Assembly (NCBI GenBank): GCA_030372995.1
Contig: JAUCPZ010000110.1
Span: forward strand, 1-51,350
Reading direction: 5' to 3'
DNA from: Dehalococcoidia bacterium
GTDB taxonomy: Bacteria; Chloroflexota; Dehalococcoidia; UBA2247; RBG-13-53-26
Length of the DNA: 51,350 nt
Both the position numbers and the translations under genes were made by a program. Positions 32,864-41,851 of the stretch are shown here, one piece after another. The first letter of the stretch is position 1. The number at the start of each line of letters is the position of its first letter. The notes under the pieces were generated by a model. It had not been told where the DNA came from. It did not search any database and worked only from the letters and a program-made list of their open reading frames with translations.

Positions 32864-35569
32864 CTAGGCTTTCTTCCCCAACGGTTGCCACTTCCCTAGA
32901 CTGAAGGCCCTTGGGAAGACGAGCTTCCTCGAAGTCTCCAGGACAAAGATGCAGACGCCCGGCAGCAGAGCCATCCCCCATTCATCGATCCCCAGAGCCA
33001 CAGTCTTGAAGGCAGCCTGCAGCGGAGGGGCATAGACGACGGCCATCTGGAGAGGAATGGCCAGCAGGACTGCCCTGACCAGCCAGACATTGTGAAAGAT
33101 GCCCAGGCGGAAGATGGTGAACTCGTCTGAGCGCGCGTTGAAGGCGACCAGCCATTCAAAGACGATAACCGCACAGAAGGCTATGGTGCGCGCTTCATCC
33201 AGCCCGGAACGGCTCTGAGCCCAGTTGAAGGCCAGGAAGACGCCGATACTCAGCATCAGCGCCAGAAACGCCAGCCGCAGGAGAAGGCCGGGATACACCA
33301 GCCCGACCCGGGGGTGGCGGGGCGGCTGCTTCAGCTCATATCCGGTCTTTGGCTCCATGCCCAGCGGCACCGCCACGATCACGCCAGTAACCAGATTGAC
33401 CCAAATGATCTGTAGAGGAAGCAGTGGCGCCAGGCCAAGGACCGAGACGCAAAGAATCAGCGCCACCAGCTCGCCAAGACCAGTGGTCAACAGGAAAAGG
33501 GTGACATTGCGCAGCCGGTTGAAAATAGCCCGGCCTTCTTCCACGGCAGCAACCACAGAAGCGAAGTTGTCATCCGCCAGCACCATGTCAGACGCTTCCT
33601 TGGCGACGTCCGTACCAGTTATGCCCATCGCCACCCCAATACTGGACGCCTTGAGTGCCGGGGCGTCGTTCACACCATCCCCAGTCATGGCCACGACCTC
33701 CCCCTGACTCTTGAAAGCGTTCACAATACGCAGCTTGTGCAAGGGTTCGATCCTGGCGAAAACGGAGACCCCTTTCACCTCTTGTCTCAGTTCGTCGTCC
33801 GTCATCTGCTGAAGTTCGGCTCCAGTTACCGCCCTCCCCGGTGGCAGCTCGAGCTGACGGGCAACAGACTCCGCTGTGACCTTGTTGTCACCGGTAGCCA
33901 TTACTACCCTGATGCCGGCTTCCCGGCACTGCCCTACTGCCACCCTGGCCTCCTCGCGGGGTGGATCTGCCATTCCAACAAGCCCCACCAGTGTGAGATG
34001 ACCCCTGATATCCTCCTCCTTCAGTGCCAGATGTTCCGCCGGGAACTCGGCACAGCCGATGGCAAGCACCCTCATGGCATCCCTGGCCATCGCCTCGCCG
34101 GCGTCAACAAGAGCCTGCGACTCCACTGCAGTCAGGGGAGCCAGAGCGCCATCCTTGATGACAGCGGCGCTGAAGGAAAGAAGCCTCTCCAAGGACCCCT
34201 TAACATAAGCCACTCGGCCGCCGTTCCTGGTATGAAGGGTAGCCATGTATTGCTTCTCGCTCTGGAAAGGTATCTCGTCGACCCGCGGATAAGCCAACTG
34301 CAGTCTCTCCTTGTCCAGACCTGCCTTGGCCGCCACCACCACCAAGGCTCCTTCAGTCGGATCGCCAATGACGTCGCAGCACTGCATCTCTCCGGCGAGG
34401 AGCGCGTCATTGCAGAGGGCGCCGATTCGCAACAGGAGTGCCAACGGGCCATCTTCATCCGGACTCAGCACCTTGCCGTCCCTGAGGAACTGCCCCTGTG
34501 GTTGATAGCCTTCTCCGGTCACTTCCACCCAGTGCCCGTCCACGTATATCCGCCTCACGGTCATCTGGTTCAGGGTCAGAGTCCCCGTTTTGTCGGAACA
34601 GATCACAGTCGCCGCTCCAAGTGTTTCCACCGCGACCAGCCTGCGGATTATGGCATTCCGCTGGGCCATCTCCTTCATGCCCACGGCCAGAGTGACCGTC
34701 ACCGTCGCCGGCAGGCCTTCAGGTATGGCGGATACGGCTGCCGTCACAGCCAGCAGGAACACGTCCTCTACAGGCAGTCCTTCCAACAGACCAGCAATAA
34801 AGAGGACCGCGCAGGCACCAAGGACCAGAACGAGGACGTACCGGCTCAGCCTGCTGATGCTCTGTTGCAGTGGTGTCTTCTGAGTCTTAGTTTCCCGTAT
34901 GGCAGAGGCGATCCTGCCTATCTCGGTGTTCATCCCTGTCGCGACGACAACCGCCGTCGCGCGGCCGGAGTTGACAGCGGTGCCCATGAACAGCATGTTC
35001 TTTCTGTCCGCCACAGGTGTTTCCTCACTGAGTGTTTCCGTGTGCTTGTCCACAGGCATGGACTCACCGGTTAGCGGCGCCTCCCCCACCTTGAGACTCG
35101 ATGCCTCCATCAGCCGCGCATCTGCGGGCACCTTGTCCCCGGCTTCCAGGAGGATGACGTCTCCGGTGACTATCTCCTCAGCCGGGATAGTCTGCACCCT
35201 GCCGCCGCGCCTGACTTTGGCCTTGGGCGCAGCCAGTTGCAGCAGGGCTTCCATGGCTTTCTCAGCACGTGTCTCTTGAACGAAGCCAATGACCGCCATC
35301 AACAGGAGGACGGCCACTATTACTCCGGCATCCAGCAGACTCTTGAGGATAGCCTTGATGATCACTGCGGCAATAAGCACGTAGATGAGGGGGTTGAGGA
35401 ACTGGCGAAGAAACATCACTATCGGCGGGACACGCTTCTTGCCGACGAGCCTGTTCTGACCCTGGTCCGCCAGCCTCTTCGCGGCTTCCGGCGCGCTGAG
35501 GCCTTCCCGCGACGAGGACAGTTGCCGCAGGATCTCATCCACACTCAGACTGTGCCAGTTGCCATTCAT
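32864..35569 (-). CDS. P2-type cation-transporting ATPase (calcium/manganese type)
   Basis: 901 aa. It has a cation-ATPase N-terminal domain, TGES (167-170, phosphatase loop), M4 motif PEGLP (283-287), phosphorylation site Asp326 in DKTGT, the hinge MTGDGVNDAPAL, and a C-terminal four-helix domain. PEGLP in M4 is typical of P2A ATPases (SERCA/PMR1, Ca2+ or Mn2+ export) and of the related Na+/K+ types. Ion choice beyond that is an inference. The ATG at 35569 has no ribosome site; a perfect extended -10 lies 7-15 bp upstream, so the mRNA is probably leaderless. No neighbouring gene is clearly linked. Confidence 0.92.
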   Translation of the reverse strand: MNGNWHSLSVDEILRQLSSSREGLSAPEAAKRLADQGQNRLVGKKRVPPIVMFLRQFLNPLIYVLIAAVIIKAILKSLLDAGVIVAVLLLMAVIGFVQETRAEKAMEALLQLAAPKAKVRRGGRVQTIPAEEIVTGDVILLEAGDKVPADARLMEASSLKVGEAPLTGESMPVDKHTETLSEETPVADRKNMLFMGTAVNSGRATAVVVATGMNTEIGRIASAIRETKTQKTPLQQSISRLSRYVLVLVLGACAVLFIAGLLEGLPVEDVFLLAVTAAVSAIPEGLPATVTVTLAVGMKEMAQRNAIIRRLVAVETLGAATVICSDKTGTLTLNQMTVRRIYVDGHWVEVTGEGYQPQGQFLRDGKVLSPDEDGPLALLLRIGALCNDALLAGEMQCCDVIGDPTEGALVVVAAKAGLDKERLQLAYPRVDEIPFQSEKQYMATLHTRNGGRVAYVKGSLERLLSFSAAVIKDGALAPLTAVESQALVDAGEAMARDAMRVLAIGCAEFPAEHLALKEEDIRGHLTLVGLVGMADPPREEARVAVGQCREAGIRVVMATGDNKVTAESVARQLELPPGRAVTGAELQQMTDDELRQEVKGVSVFARIEPLHKLRIVNAFKSQGEVVAMTGDGVNDAPALKASSIGVAMGITGTDVAKEASDMVLADDNFASVVAAVEEGRAIFNRLRNVTLFLLTTGLGELVALILCVSVLGLAPLLPLQIIWVNLVTGVIVAVPLGMEPKTGYELKQPPRHPRVGLVYPGLLLRLAFLALMLSIGVFLAFNWAQSRSGLDEARTIAFCAVIVFEWLVAFNARSDEFTIFRLGIFHNVWLVRAVLLAIPLQMAVVYAPPLQAAFKTVALGIDEWGMALLPGVCIFVLETSRKLVFPRAFSLGKWQPLGKKA

Positions 35570-35575
35570 GAGCAG

Positions 35576-35584
35576 ATTATATCA
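35576..35584 (-). promoter_or_regulatory. Extended -10 promoter placing the start of transcription at the ATPase ATG
   Basis: Minus strand TGATATAAT: perfect TATAAT (35576-35581) plus TGn. The +1 falls at about 35569-35570, the A of the start codon. There is no clear -35. Confidence 0.6.
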
Positions 35585-35851
35585 ACCTCGGTGACGATCG
35601 GGGCTTCAAGATCGCGAGGGTAGAGAGGTAGAGATATCGCGGCTACCAAACCTGACGCCACCAGTAATGTAGTCGGCGGCTTCACTATGAACCAAGCACT
35701 GCGGGTAGTATCACCGGTAGATCCCAGGGACTGGGATCAGACGGCAGCGGGAGAAAGCAGACTCTAGACCTTCGTTTCGGCGTACCCGACTACCGGCGCA
35801 ACCTCCAACTGGATCCGTCTATTCAAGAACTTTTCTCCAGGCCGCCACAGC

Positions 35852-35925
35852 GATCAGGAGTGGTGTCTCCTGATCATCATCTCCACGTATGACTCCCTTC
35901 CTGATCATGGCATACGGATGATCAG
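35852..35925 (-). terminator. Two tandem hairpins downstream of carB
   Basis: CTGATCAT / ATGATCAG (35901-35908 and 35918-35925, overlapping the carB stop) and then a perfect 9-bp stem GATCAGGAG / CTCCTGATC (35852-35875). Both are built from the same CCTGATCAT word. Neither has a U-tract, so they may be 3'-end stabilisers or a regulator site rather than an intrinsic terminator. The rest of 35570-35921 (352 bp) shows only the ATPase promoter. Confidence 0.45.
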
Positions 35926-38900
35926 CTTTGTCCACGCGTAACGCCATAAACATCCGCCCTGCCTTTCAGGTAGCGGCTCAGCGGCAGTACGTTGAAATGA
36001 CGGTCGCTGCTGGCCATAGCCCACACCGCTGCACGCGCCGTGTCCAGCGAGGTGAAGCAGGGGATACGCTTCTCTGCGGCAGCGCGCCTTATGGCGAATC
36101 CGTCCTTCATCGGGGTGCGTTCACCCGTAATGGTGTTGATGACACCGTTTACCCAGCCTTCCCTGATAGCGTCTATCACATTGGGGTGCCCTTCGCCGAG
36201 TTTCTTGGTGACCTGCCTCACGAACATCCCTTCGGTCTCGATCATCCTCGCCGTGCCCTCTGTAGCGTAGAGCTTGTAGCCTGCCTCCACCAGTCTCCTG
36301 ATGATGGGCAAAGCCGCGGCTTTGTTTCGGTCGGCGATGCTGAGCAGCACCGCACCGCCCGGGGGTAGCATCAGCCCCGCCGCCATGACGGCTTTCGTCA
36401 GAGCCGCTTCGAAGGTGTAGTCTATTCCCATCACTTCCCCGGTTGATTTCATCTCAGGTCCGAGATAGGTGTCCACGCCAGCTAGTTTGGACATGGAGAA
36501 GACCGGCGCCTTGATGCCCACCAAGCCCTGCTTCTTCCACAGACCGGTTTCATAGCCCTGTTCCCGGAGAGAAATCCCGGCCATGACCTTCGTGGCTATC
36601 TTGACCGCCGGCACCCCAGTGACCTTTGAGATAAACGGTACGGTGCGGCTGGCACGAGGGTTCACCTCCAGGACGTACACGCTAGACCTATTCGCCTCCC
36701 GCATGATAATGCACTGGACATTCATCAGACCCCGGATTTCCAGCCCAAGGCCGATGCGGACGGCATAGTCCACCAGCGTGTCTACCTCCGACTTCCTCAG
36801 GCCCAAGCCGGGATAGACGGTCATGGCGTCTCCGCTGTGCACTCCGGCCCTTTCCAGGTGTTCCATGATGCCCGGAACGAGCACGCTCTCTCCGTCGCAG
36901 ATGGCATCCATCTCGACCTCTTTGCCTTCGAGGTACTTGTCAACGAGCACTGGGTGCCTGGTCCCCAGTTCCAGGGCGCCGCGCATGTACTGTGCCAATT
37001 CTTCATCGCTGTATACGATCTCCATGCCCCGCCCCCCCAGCACGTAGCTCGGCCGCACGAGTACGGGGTAACCGATCGACCGCGCCACGCTCTCGGCTTC
37101 CCCCAGCGTGATGGCAACCCCGCCTGGTGGCTGCGGGATGCCCAGCGTGTCCAGGAAGTCTTCGAATCGCTGCCGGTCTTCTGCCTTATCGATCGTCTCA
37201 GCACTGGATCCCATGATCGGCATCCCGCTCCGGGCCAGCGGCTCGCTGAGGTTGACCGCGGTCTGTCCACCGAACTGCACGATAGACGGCGTGGGGCCGC
37301 CTTCCGACTCCTGCCCGGTATCGCCCGGGCTCCGTGCGTTCTCGTTTTCCAAGATATCACGCACACTCTCTTCGTCGAGAGCTTCGAAATAGAGCCGGCT
37401 GCCAGTGTCAAAGTCGGTGGATACCGTCTCAGGATTGGAGTTGATCAGGATGCTGGCCCAGCCGGCCTCTTGAAGGGCCCACGCCGAGTGTACGCTGCAG
37501 TAGTCAAACTCGATGCCTTGTCCTATGCGGATGGGGCCGCTGCCGATGACGACGGCCTTGCGCCCCTTTAGCGGCTGAGCCTCGTTCTCTTGCTCGTAGC
37601 AGCTATAGAAGTATGGCGTGGAGGCCTCAAACTCGGCGGCGCACGTGTCAACCATCTTGTACACCGGGCGGATGCCCCACTCCTGGCGCATCTGACGAAC
37701 CTGCTCCTCCGTCCTGTCGGCCAGCGTGCCAATCTGCTCGTCAGAGAAGCCGAAGCGCTTGGCTTCGCGGAGCAACTCCGGGGTGAGCGCCTCTGCCAGC
37801 AGCCGGCGCTCCATGTCCACAATGTTGCGCATCTTGTAGAGGAACCACGGATCTATCCCGCTCGCCTCGGCGATCTCCTCGGGGGCCACTCCCCGGCGCA
37901 GCGCGGCCATCACCGCCCACAGCCGCCGGTCGTGAGGATGCAGTGGGCACGCATCTGGCAGATCAGCCCAGCCGCGCTCTTCCCATAGCAGCGATCGGTT
38001 GCCGAACTCGAGCGAGCGCACTGCCTTCTGGAGCGCAGCTTCAAAACGGCGGTCGATGGCCATGACCTCGCCCGTGGCCTTCATCTGGCTGCCGATCGTC
38101 CGGTCTCCGGCGGCAAACTTGTCGAAAGGCCAGCGGGGGATCTTCACCACACAGTAGTCCAGCGCCGGCTCGAAGGCGGCCATCGTCTTGCCAGTCACCA
38201 TGTTGGGAATCTCATCCAACCGCTTCCCGATCGCGATCTTGGCCGCTACACGCGCGATGGGGTATCCTGTCGCCTTGCTGGCGAGGGCAGAGCTGCGGCT
38301 CACCCTGGGATTCACCTCAATGACGTAGTAGGCATTGCCCACTTGGCCGGGCGACCACCTCTCCGCCACCACCGGGCCGGGCGCCAACGCAAACTGAACG
38401 TTGCAGCCTCCTTCGATCCCCAAGGCACGGATGATCTTGATGCTCGCCGACCGCAACATCTGGTATTCGCCATCTGAAAGAGTCTGGCTGGGGGCCACCA
38501 CGATGCTGTCGCCGGTGTGCACGCCCATGGGATCGACATTCTCCATGTTGCAGATGGTGATGCACGTATCAGCCGCGTCGCGCATCACCTCGTACTCAAT
38601 CTCCTTCCACCCGAGAAGGCATTTCTCGACCAGGACCTCGTGGCTGGGACTGGCAGCCAGGCCATCCGCCACGATGGTTTCCAGTTCATCCAGGGTATGC
38701 GCGATGCCACCCCCAGTGCCGCCGAGGGTGAAGGAAGGGCGCGTGATGAGCGGCAGGCCGATGCTCTTAGCGAAGCGCACTGCCTCTTCAACAGAATTGA
38801 CGGTGACGCTGCTTGGCACAGGCTCGCCGATGTCAATCAAGGTCTGTTTGAAAAGGGAGCGCTCCTCGGCCTTCTTGATGGTTTCCAGCGGTGTGCCCAG

Positions 38901-39245
38901 CATGCGCACTCCGTATCTGTCCAGGACGCCCGCGTCGGCCAGTTCCACCGCCAGATTCAGCCCGGTCTGGCCGCCAAGCGTGGGCAGCAGTCCATCAGGT
39001 CTCTCCTTCTCGATGATGCGGGAGATCACGCCCGCTTCGAGCGGCTCAATGTAGACGACGTCGGCAATGCCCTCGTCGGTCATGATGGTGGCCGGGTTGG
39101 AGTTCACGAGCACAGTGGACACGCCTTCTTCGCGAAGCGCCTTGCAGGCCTGTGTACCAGCGTAGTCGAACTCCGCCGCCTGGCCAATAACGATAGGGCC
39201 GGAGCCTATGATCAGGACCTTATTGATGTCGCTGCGCCGCGGCAT
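35922..39245 (-). CDS. carB: Carbamoyl-phosphate synthase large subunit
   Basis: 1107 aa. It has the full duplicated layout: N-terminal carboxyphosphate half starting [20 protein letters not shown], second carbamoyl-phosphate half starting [18 protein letters not shown] (about residue 550), ATP-grasp domains in both, and a C-terminal MGS-like allosteric domain (about 960-1080). It makes carbamoyl phosphate from bicarbonate, ATP and glutamine-derived ammonia for pyrimidines and arginine. A 15-20-residue hydrophilic insert ([14 protein letters not shown], about 628-652) precedes the conserved IVQFGGQT and is not usual. ATG with AGGAGG, 24 bp after carA; same operon, under the PyrR element at 40569-40680. 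Confidence 0.98.
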   Translation of the reverse strand: MPRRSDINKVLIIGSGPIVIGQAAEFDYAGTQACKALREEGVSTVLVNSNPATIMTDEGIADVVYIEPLEAGVISRIIEKERPDGLLPTLGGQTGLNLAVELADAGVLDRYGVRMLGTPLETIKKAEERSLFKQTLIDIGEPVPSSVTVNSVEEAVRFAKSIGLPLITRPSFTLGGTGGGIAHTLDELETIVADGLAASPSHEVLVEKCLLGWKEIEYEVMRDAADTCITICNMENVDPMGVHTGDSIVVAPSQTLSDGEYQMLRSASIKIIRALGIEGGCNVQFALAPGPVVAERWSPGQVGNAYYVIEVNPRVSRSSALASKATGYPIARVAAKIAIGKRLDEIPNMVTGKTMAAFEPALDYCVVKIPRWPFDKFAAGDRTIGSQMKATGEVMAIDRRFEAALQKAVRSLEFGNRSLLWEERGWADLPDACPLHPHDRRLWAVMAALRRGVAPEEIAEASGIDPWFLYKMRNIVDMERRLLAEALTPELLREAKRFGFSDEQIGTLADRTEEQVRQMRQEWGIRPVYKMVDTCAAEFEASTPYFYSCYEQENEAQPLKGRKAVVIGSGPIRIGQGIEFDYCSVHSAWALQEAGWASILINSNPETVSTDFDTGSRLYFEALDEESVRDILENENARSPGDTGQESEGGPTPSIVQFGGQTAVNLSEPLARSGMPIMGSSAETIDKAEDRQRFEDFLDTLGIPQPPGGVAITLGEAESVARSIGYPVLVRPSYVLGGRGMEIVYSDEELAQYMRGALELGTRHPVLVDKYLEGKEVEMDAICDGESVLVPGIMEHLERAGVHSGDAMTVYPGLGLRKSEVDTLVDYAVRIGLGLEIRGLMNVQCIIMREANRSSVYVLEVNPRASRTVPFISKVTGVPAVKIATKVMAGISLREQGYETGLWKKQGLVGIKAPVFSMSKLAGVDTYLGPEMKSTGEVMGIDYTFEAALTKAVMAAGLMLPPGGAVLLSIADRNKAAALPIIRRLVEAGYKLYATEGTARMIETEGMFVRQVTKKLGEGHPNVIDAIREGWVNGVINTITGERTPMKDGFAIRRAAAEKRIPCFTSLDTARAAVWAMASSDRHFNVLPLSRYLKGRADVYGVTRGQS

Positions 39246-39269
39246 CGGCGCCCCCCTCCTGCCGTCTTC

Positions 39270-40472
39270 TCACCTCGTCTCCTTAACCATGGCTAGAAAC
39301 TCACTGAACAGGTAGACATTATCCAGTGGCCCCGGCGAAGCTTCCGAGTGGTACTGGATCGACATGATGGGCAATTCGCGGTGGCGAAGCCCCTCGACAG
39401 TCCCATCGTTCAGGTTGACGTGGCTGACCTCGAGCCCCCCTTTGAGCGTATCAGCATCGACAGCATAGCCATGGTTCTGGGCGGCAATGTGCACCCTCCC
39501 TGTTCTGACGTCGCGCACCGGGTGATTGCCGCCGCGGTGCCCGAACTTCAGCTTGAAGGTCCGCCCTCCAAAAGCCTGCCCGATAACCTGTTCGCCCAGG
39601 CAGATGCCCATCAGCGGCTTCACTCCCGCCAATCCCCTCACCGTCTCGACAAGGTAGCCCAGCAGAGCCGGGTCTCCCGGGCCTGGTGAGAAGAGAACGC
39701 CGTCCGGACGGGGGCTGAGAATCTGTTGATCCGAGTAGGTGCACGGAACCACCGTCACCCGGCATCCTAGACAGCGCAGAATCCGGAGGATGTTGTACTT
39801 CACACCGCAGTCCACAACCACGATATGCGGCCCGTCTGCTGACTGTGTCTCCGGGCCTTTCTTGAATCCACTGGTCTTCGGTTCCGCAGTGCTCACTGAA
39901 CCGGGTGATCCCTCCAAACCATCACCGCAAGTGGCTCCTCCATCTTCCCCGCTAAGATGTCCCTCCCAGCGGTAAGGCGCCTTTGTGCTGACCTCTTTCA
40001 CGAAATCCACGTCGTCATAGCGTGGCAGATCCTGCAGCCGTGCCAGCAACTCCTGCGGTGTCTGGTTGACACCGATGGCCCCCATCATCACTCCGCGGTA
40101 CCTGAGCCGTCTTGTCAGCGCCCTCGTATCTACGCCGTGGATGCCCAGCACGCCGCTAACCGCCAGAAACTCGTCTAGGGTCTGCCGACTCTGCCGGTGG
40201 CTTGGGGTGCTGCACATCTCCCGCACCACGAGCCCCCGCGCCTGAATTGCCCGTGATTCGAAGTTGTGCAGATTGACACCGTAGTTGCCAATCAGCGGAT
40301 AGGTGAGAACCAGTATCTGCCCGGCGTATGAAGGGTCGGTCAGCATTTCCTGGTAGCCTGTCATGCTGGTATTGAAGACAACCTCTCCATACGCGAAATC
40401 CCCGGCGCCGAAAGCATGGCCTTCGTAGAATGAACCGTCTTCCAGCACAAGAACAGTCCTCTTGCTTCTCAT
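39270..40472 (-). CDS. carA: Carbamoyl-phosphate synthase small subunit
   Basis: 400 aa. N-terminal CPSase small-chain domain (1-170) and class I glutamine amidotransferase (from about 215) with Cys291, His375 and Glu377 as catalytic triad; it supplies ammonia from glutamine to CarB. The nucleophile elbow reads GICLGEQ rather than the usual GICLGHQ. A 40-residue Gly/Ser/Glu-rich linker (about 172-214) between the domains is longer than normal. The frame is open for 23 codons more; the ATG at 40472 begins the conserved TVLVLEDG strand. Confidence 0.97.
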   Translation of the reverse strand: MRSKRTVLVLEDGSFYEGHAFGAGDFAYGEVVFNTSMTGYQEMLTDPSYAGQILVLTYPLIGNYGVNLHNFESRAIQARGLVVREMCSTPSHRQSRQTLDEFLAVSGVLGIHGVDTRALTRRLRYRGVMMGAIGVNQTPQELLARLQDLPRYDDVDFVKEVSTKAPYRWEGHLSGEDGGATCGDGLEGSPGSVSTAEPKTSGFKKGPETQSADGPHIVVVDCGVKYNILRILRCLGCRVTVVPCTYSDQQILSPRPDGVLFSPGPGDPALLGYLVETVRGLAGVKPLMGICLGEQVIGQAFGGRTFKLKFGHRGGNHPVRDVRTGRVHIAAQNHGYAVDADTLKGGLEVSHVNLNDGTVEGLRHRELPIMSIQYHSEASPGPLDNVYLFSEFLAMVKETR

Positions 40473-40568
40473 CGTGTGGACCCCTCTTCCGGCGCAGCTG
40501 GGCTTCCGAATTCGGGCCTTCGGGGACAGAGAGTAAGCCACAGATGCCCCTGTTTACTCCGGAACAAG

Positions 40569-40680
40569 AGTAGCCTCCCGCCTTTGAGCAGGAGGCTACT
40601 ACCCTCTCTCGTTTCGTGTCGCGCTGAATCTGTGAAGGATTCCATGATACCTTGCCAGCCTCTCCGGACTGACTTAAAGG
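40569..40680 (-). promoter_or_regulatory. PyrR-dependent attenuator (binding loop plus terminator hairpin) of carAB
   Basis: On the minus strand 40657-40670 reads AGTCCGGAGAGGCT, a full 14-position match to the PyrR-binding consensus ARUCCNGNGAGGYU, set within CCTTTAAGTC...GGCAAGG (40650-40680) whose ends pair, as in the known anti-antiterminator. About 50 nt downstream a 13-bp stem with 6-nt loop (40569-40600; AGTAGCCTCC / GGAGGCTACT arms) is followed by CTTGTT and fits the terminator. One stem pair is G-U on this strand and C-A on the other, so the hairpin belongs to the carAB transcript. UMP-bound PyrR should favour termination. No pyrR gene lies in the window. Confidence 0.85.
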
Positions 40681-40689
40681 CCACCCGCT

Positions 40690-40718
40690 AGTCTATGTCA
40701 CCAGTGCGTCGCCTACAA
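40690..40718 (-). promoter_or_regulatory. Possible carAB promoter overlapping the nrpR stop codon
   Basis: Minus strand TTGTAG (40713-40718), 17-bp spacer, TAGACT (40690-40695). The -35 includes the nrpR TAG stop codon. Start near 40683 places the PyrR loop at the very 5' end of the RNA, as expected for an attenuator. Confidence 0.4.
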
Positions 40719-41708
40719 ATCCCAGTAACTCACCAGCCGCTCAAATTCGATCAGGCCACTCTCCGAGAAGTTATCGACGTCGATGCCTGCCTCCACCGCT
40801 GCCGCCACCGGGTTCAGTCCGCCGAGAAGGACCATGCCGATGCGGTTCATGCCGAGTGCGATCTGGCAAACCGGTTCGCCTGCCTGGCCGAGGGCATACA
40901 CGCCTTTGATGCCGGCTTCGCCAAGGCGGCTTATGGTTTCCTCCACCCTGGCTCGCGACGGGGCAGGCAACTCCCGGAAATTGGCTAATATTCGGCCATC
41001 CCCCGTCTTCGCCGCTTCTCCAACGCTGGTCATCCGGGAGCGGATGTACTGCTCAGAGGGATCCAGCGAGGTGCCCGCATAGTTGATGATCGCCGTGAAG
41101 CGCCGGGGTCTGCCGCCGCGTAGCTCCAGCACGCCGCCGAAGCGCGACTCCACCGGCACCCCGGCTTTGAGCAGGGCGCCATTCACCACCACGCTGCATA
41201 CCGTCGCGAAGCCGACTTTGCCCTTGGGCACCACAACATTGCCCAGCCTCTCACCTTCGTAGCCCACCGCCACCAGGTGACTGACACACAGCCCGGCCTT
41301 GAACGTACTCCGCATGGCAGAGAGGGCCTTCTTGAACTTCGCCTCGGTGAAGATGGATGTGTTGATAGGCAGAAGGCCAGTGCGCTTCGCCGGATCAAAC
41401 GTAGTCTCAAAGGCCATGAGTTCGAGTCTCTCGAGGATGAAGCCGACCTGGTCCGGGGCCAGAGCTATCTGCAGTTCCTCCATGCCCAGCGGAGTAATGC
41501 TCCGGCCATCACGCCCCCCGGGCTGGGTGTACCCCCGCTCATCCATGATACGCAGATGGTAGCGGACTGCCCTCTCACTCAAGTTCAGGCCGTACCGCCG
41601 GAGTTCCCGGGCTATGGTGATAGAGCCCAGCGGCTCACCCGCCTCGTTGAGAACCTTGAGGATAGCGAGTATCTTCTTCTCAGTGTCGGAGTTGGCGCTT
41701 TGCACCAT
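40713..41708 (-). CDS. nrpR: NrpR-like nitrogen repressor (winged helix + one DUF128/NRD domain)
   Basis: 331 aa. N-terminal winged-helix domain (about 8-75, ITIARELRRYGLNLSERAVRYH) followed by one NRD/DUF128 domain of about 240 residues with the GPxx-poor but typical GGVLELRGGRPRRF...IINYAGTSLDP block. In methanogens NrpR represses nif and glnA and is released by 2-oxoglutarate; bacterial copies are rare. Methanococcal NrpR has two NRD domains, this one has one. The ATG at 41708 follows AAGGGGG; 49 upstream codons are open but lie across the promoter. Its position between nadE/glnA and carAB supports a nitrogen role. Confidence 0.85.
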   Translation of the reverse strand: MVQSANSDTEKKILAILKVLNEAGEPLGSITIARELRRYGLNLSERAVRYHLRIMDERGYTQPGGRDGRSITPLGMEELQIALAPDQVGFILERLELMAFETTFDPAKRTGLLPINTSIFTEAKFKKALSAMRSTFKAGLCVSHLVAVGYEGERLGNVVVPKGKVGFATVCSVVVNGALLKAGVPVESRFGGVLELRGGRPRRFTAIINYAGTSLDPSEQYIRSRMTSVGEAAKTGDGRILANFRELPAPSRARVEETISRLGEAGIKGVYALGQAGEPVCQIALGMNRIGMVLLGGLNPVAAAVEAGIDVDNFSESGLIEFERLVSYWDL

Positions 41709-41753
41709 AGCGGAACCCCCTTGCCGCATCAATCTTCCGCTGCCATTATAGCA
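41709..41753 (-). promoter_or_regulatory. nrpR promoter and inverted repeat
   Basis: Minus strand TGCTATAAT (41745-41753), a perfect extended -10; start near 41738. The transcript then begins with AGCGGAA (41735-41741) and ends its leader with TTCCGCT (41709-41715), a 7-bp inverted repeat 19 bp apart that encloses the ribosome site. It could be an NrpR site (its half sites are GGAA/TTCC) or a hairpin that hides the ribosome site. Confidence 0.5.
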
Positions 41754-41851
41754 TCCAGACCTCAAGAACCCCCTGGAGCGGCAAGCGGCGTCAGGGTTTG
41801 CCACGGCTGCTTCGTCCCGGCACATATCTTGTTTCACGACCTCTCCGATCC

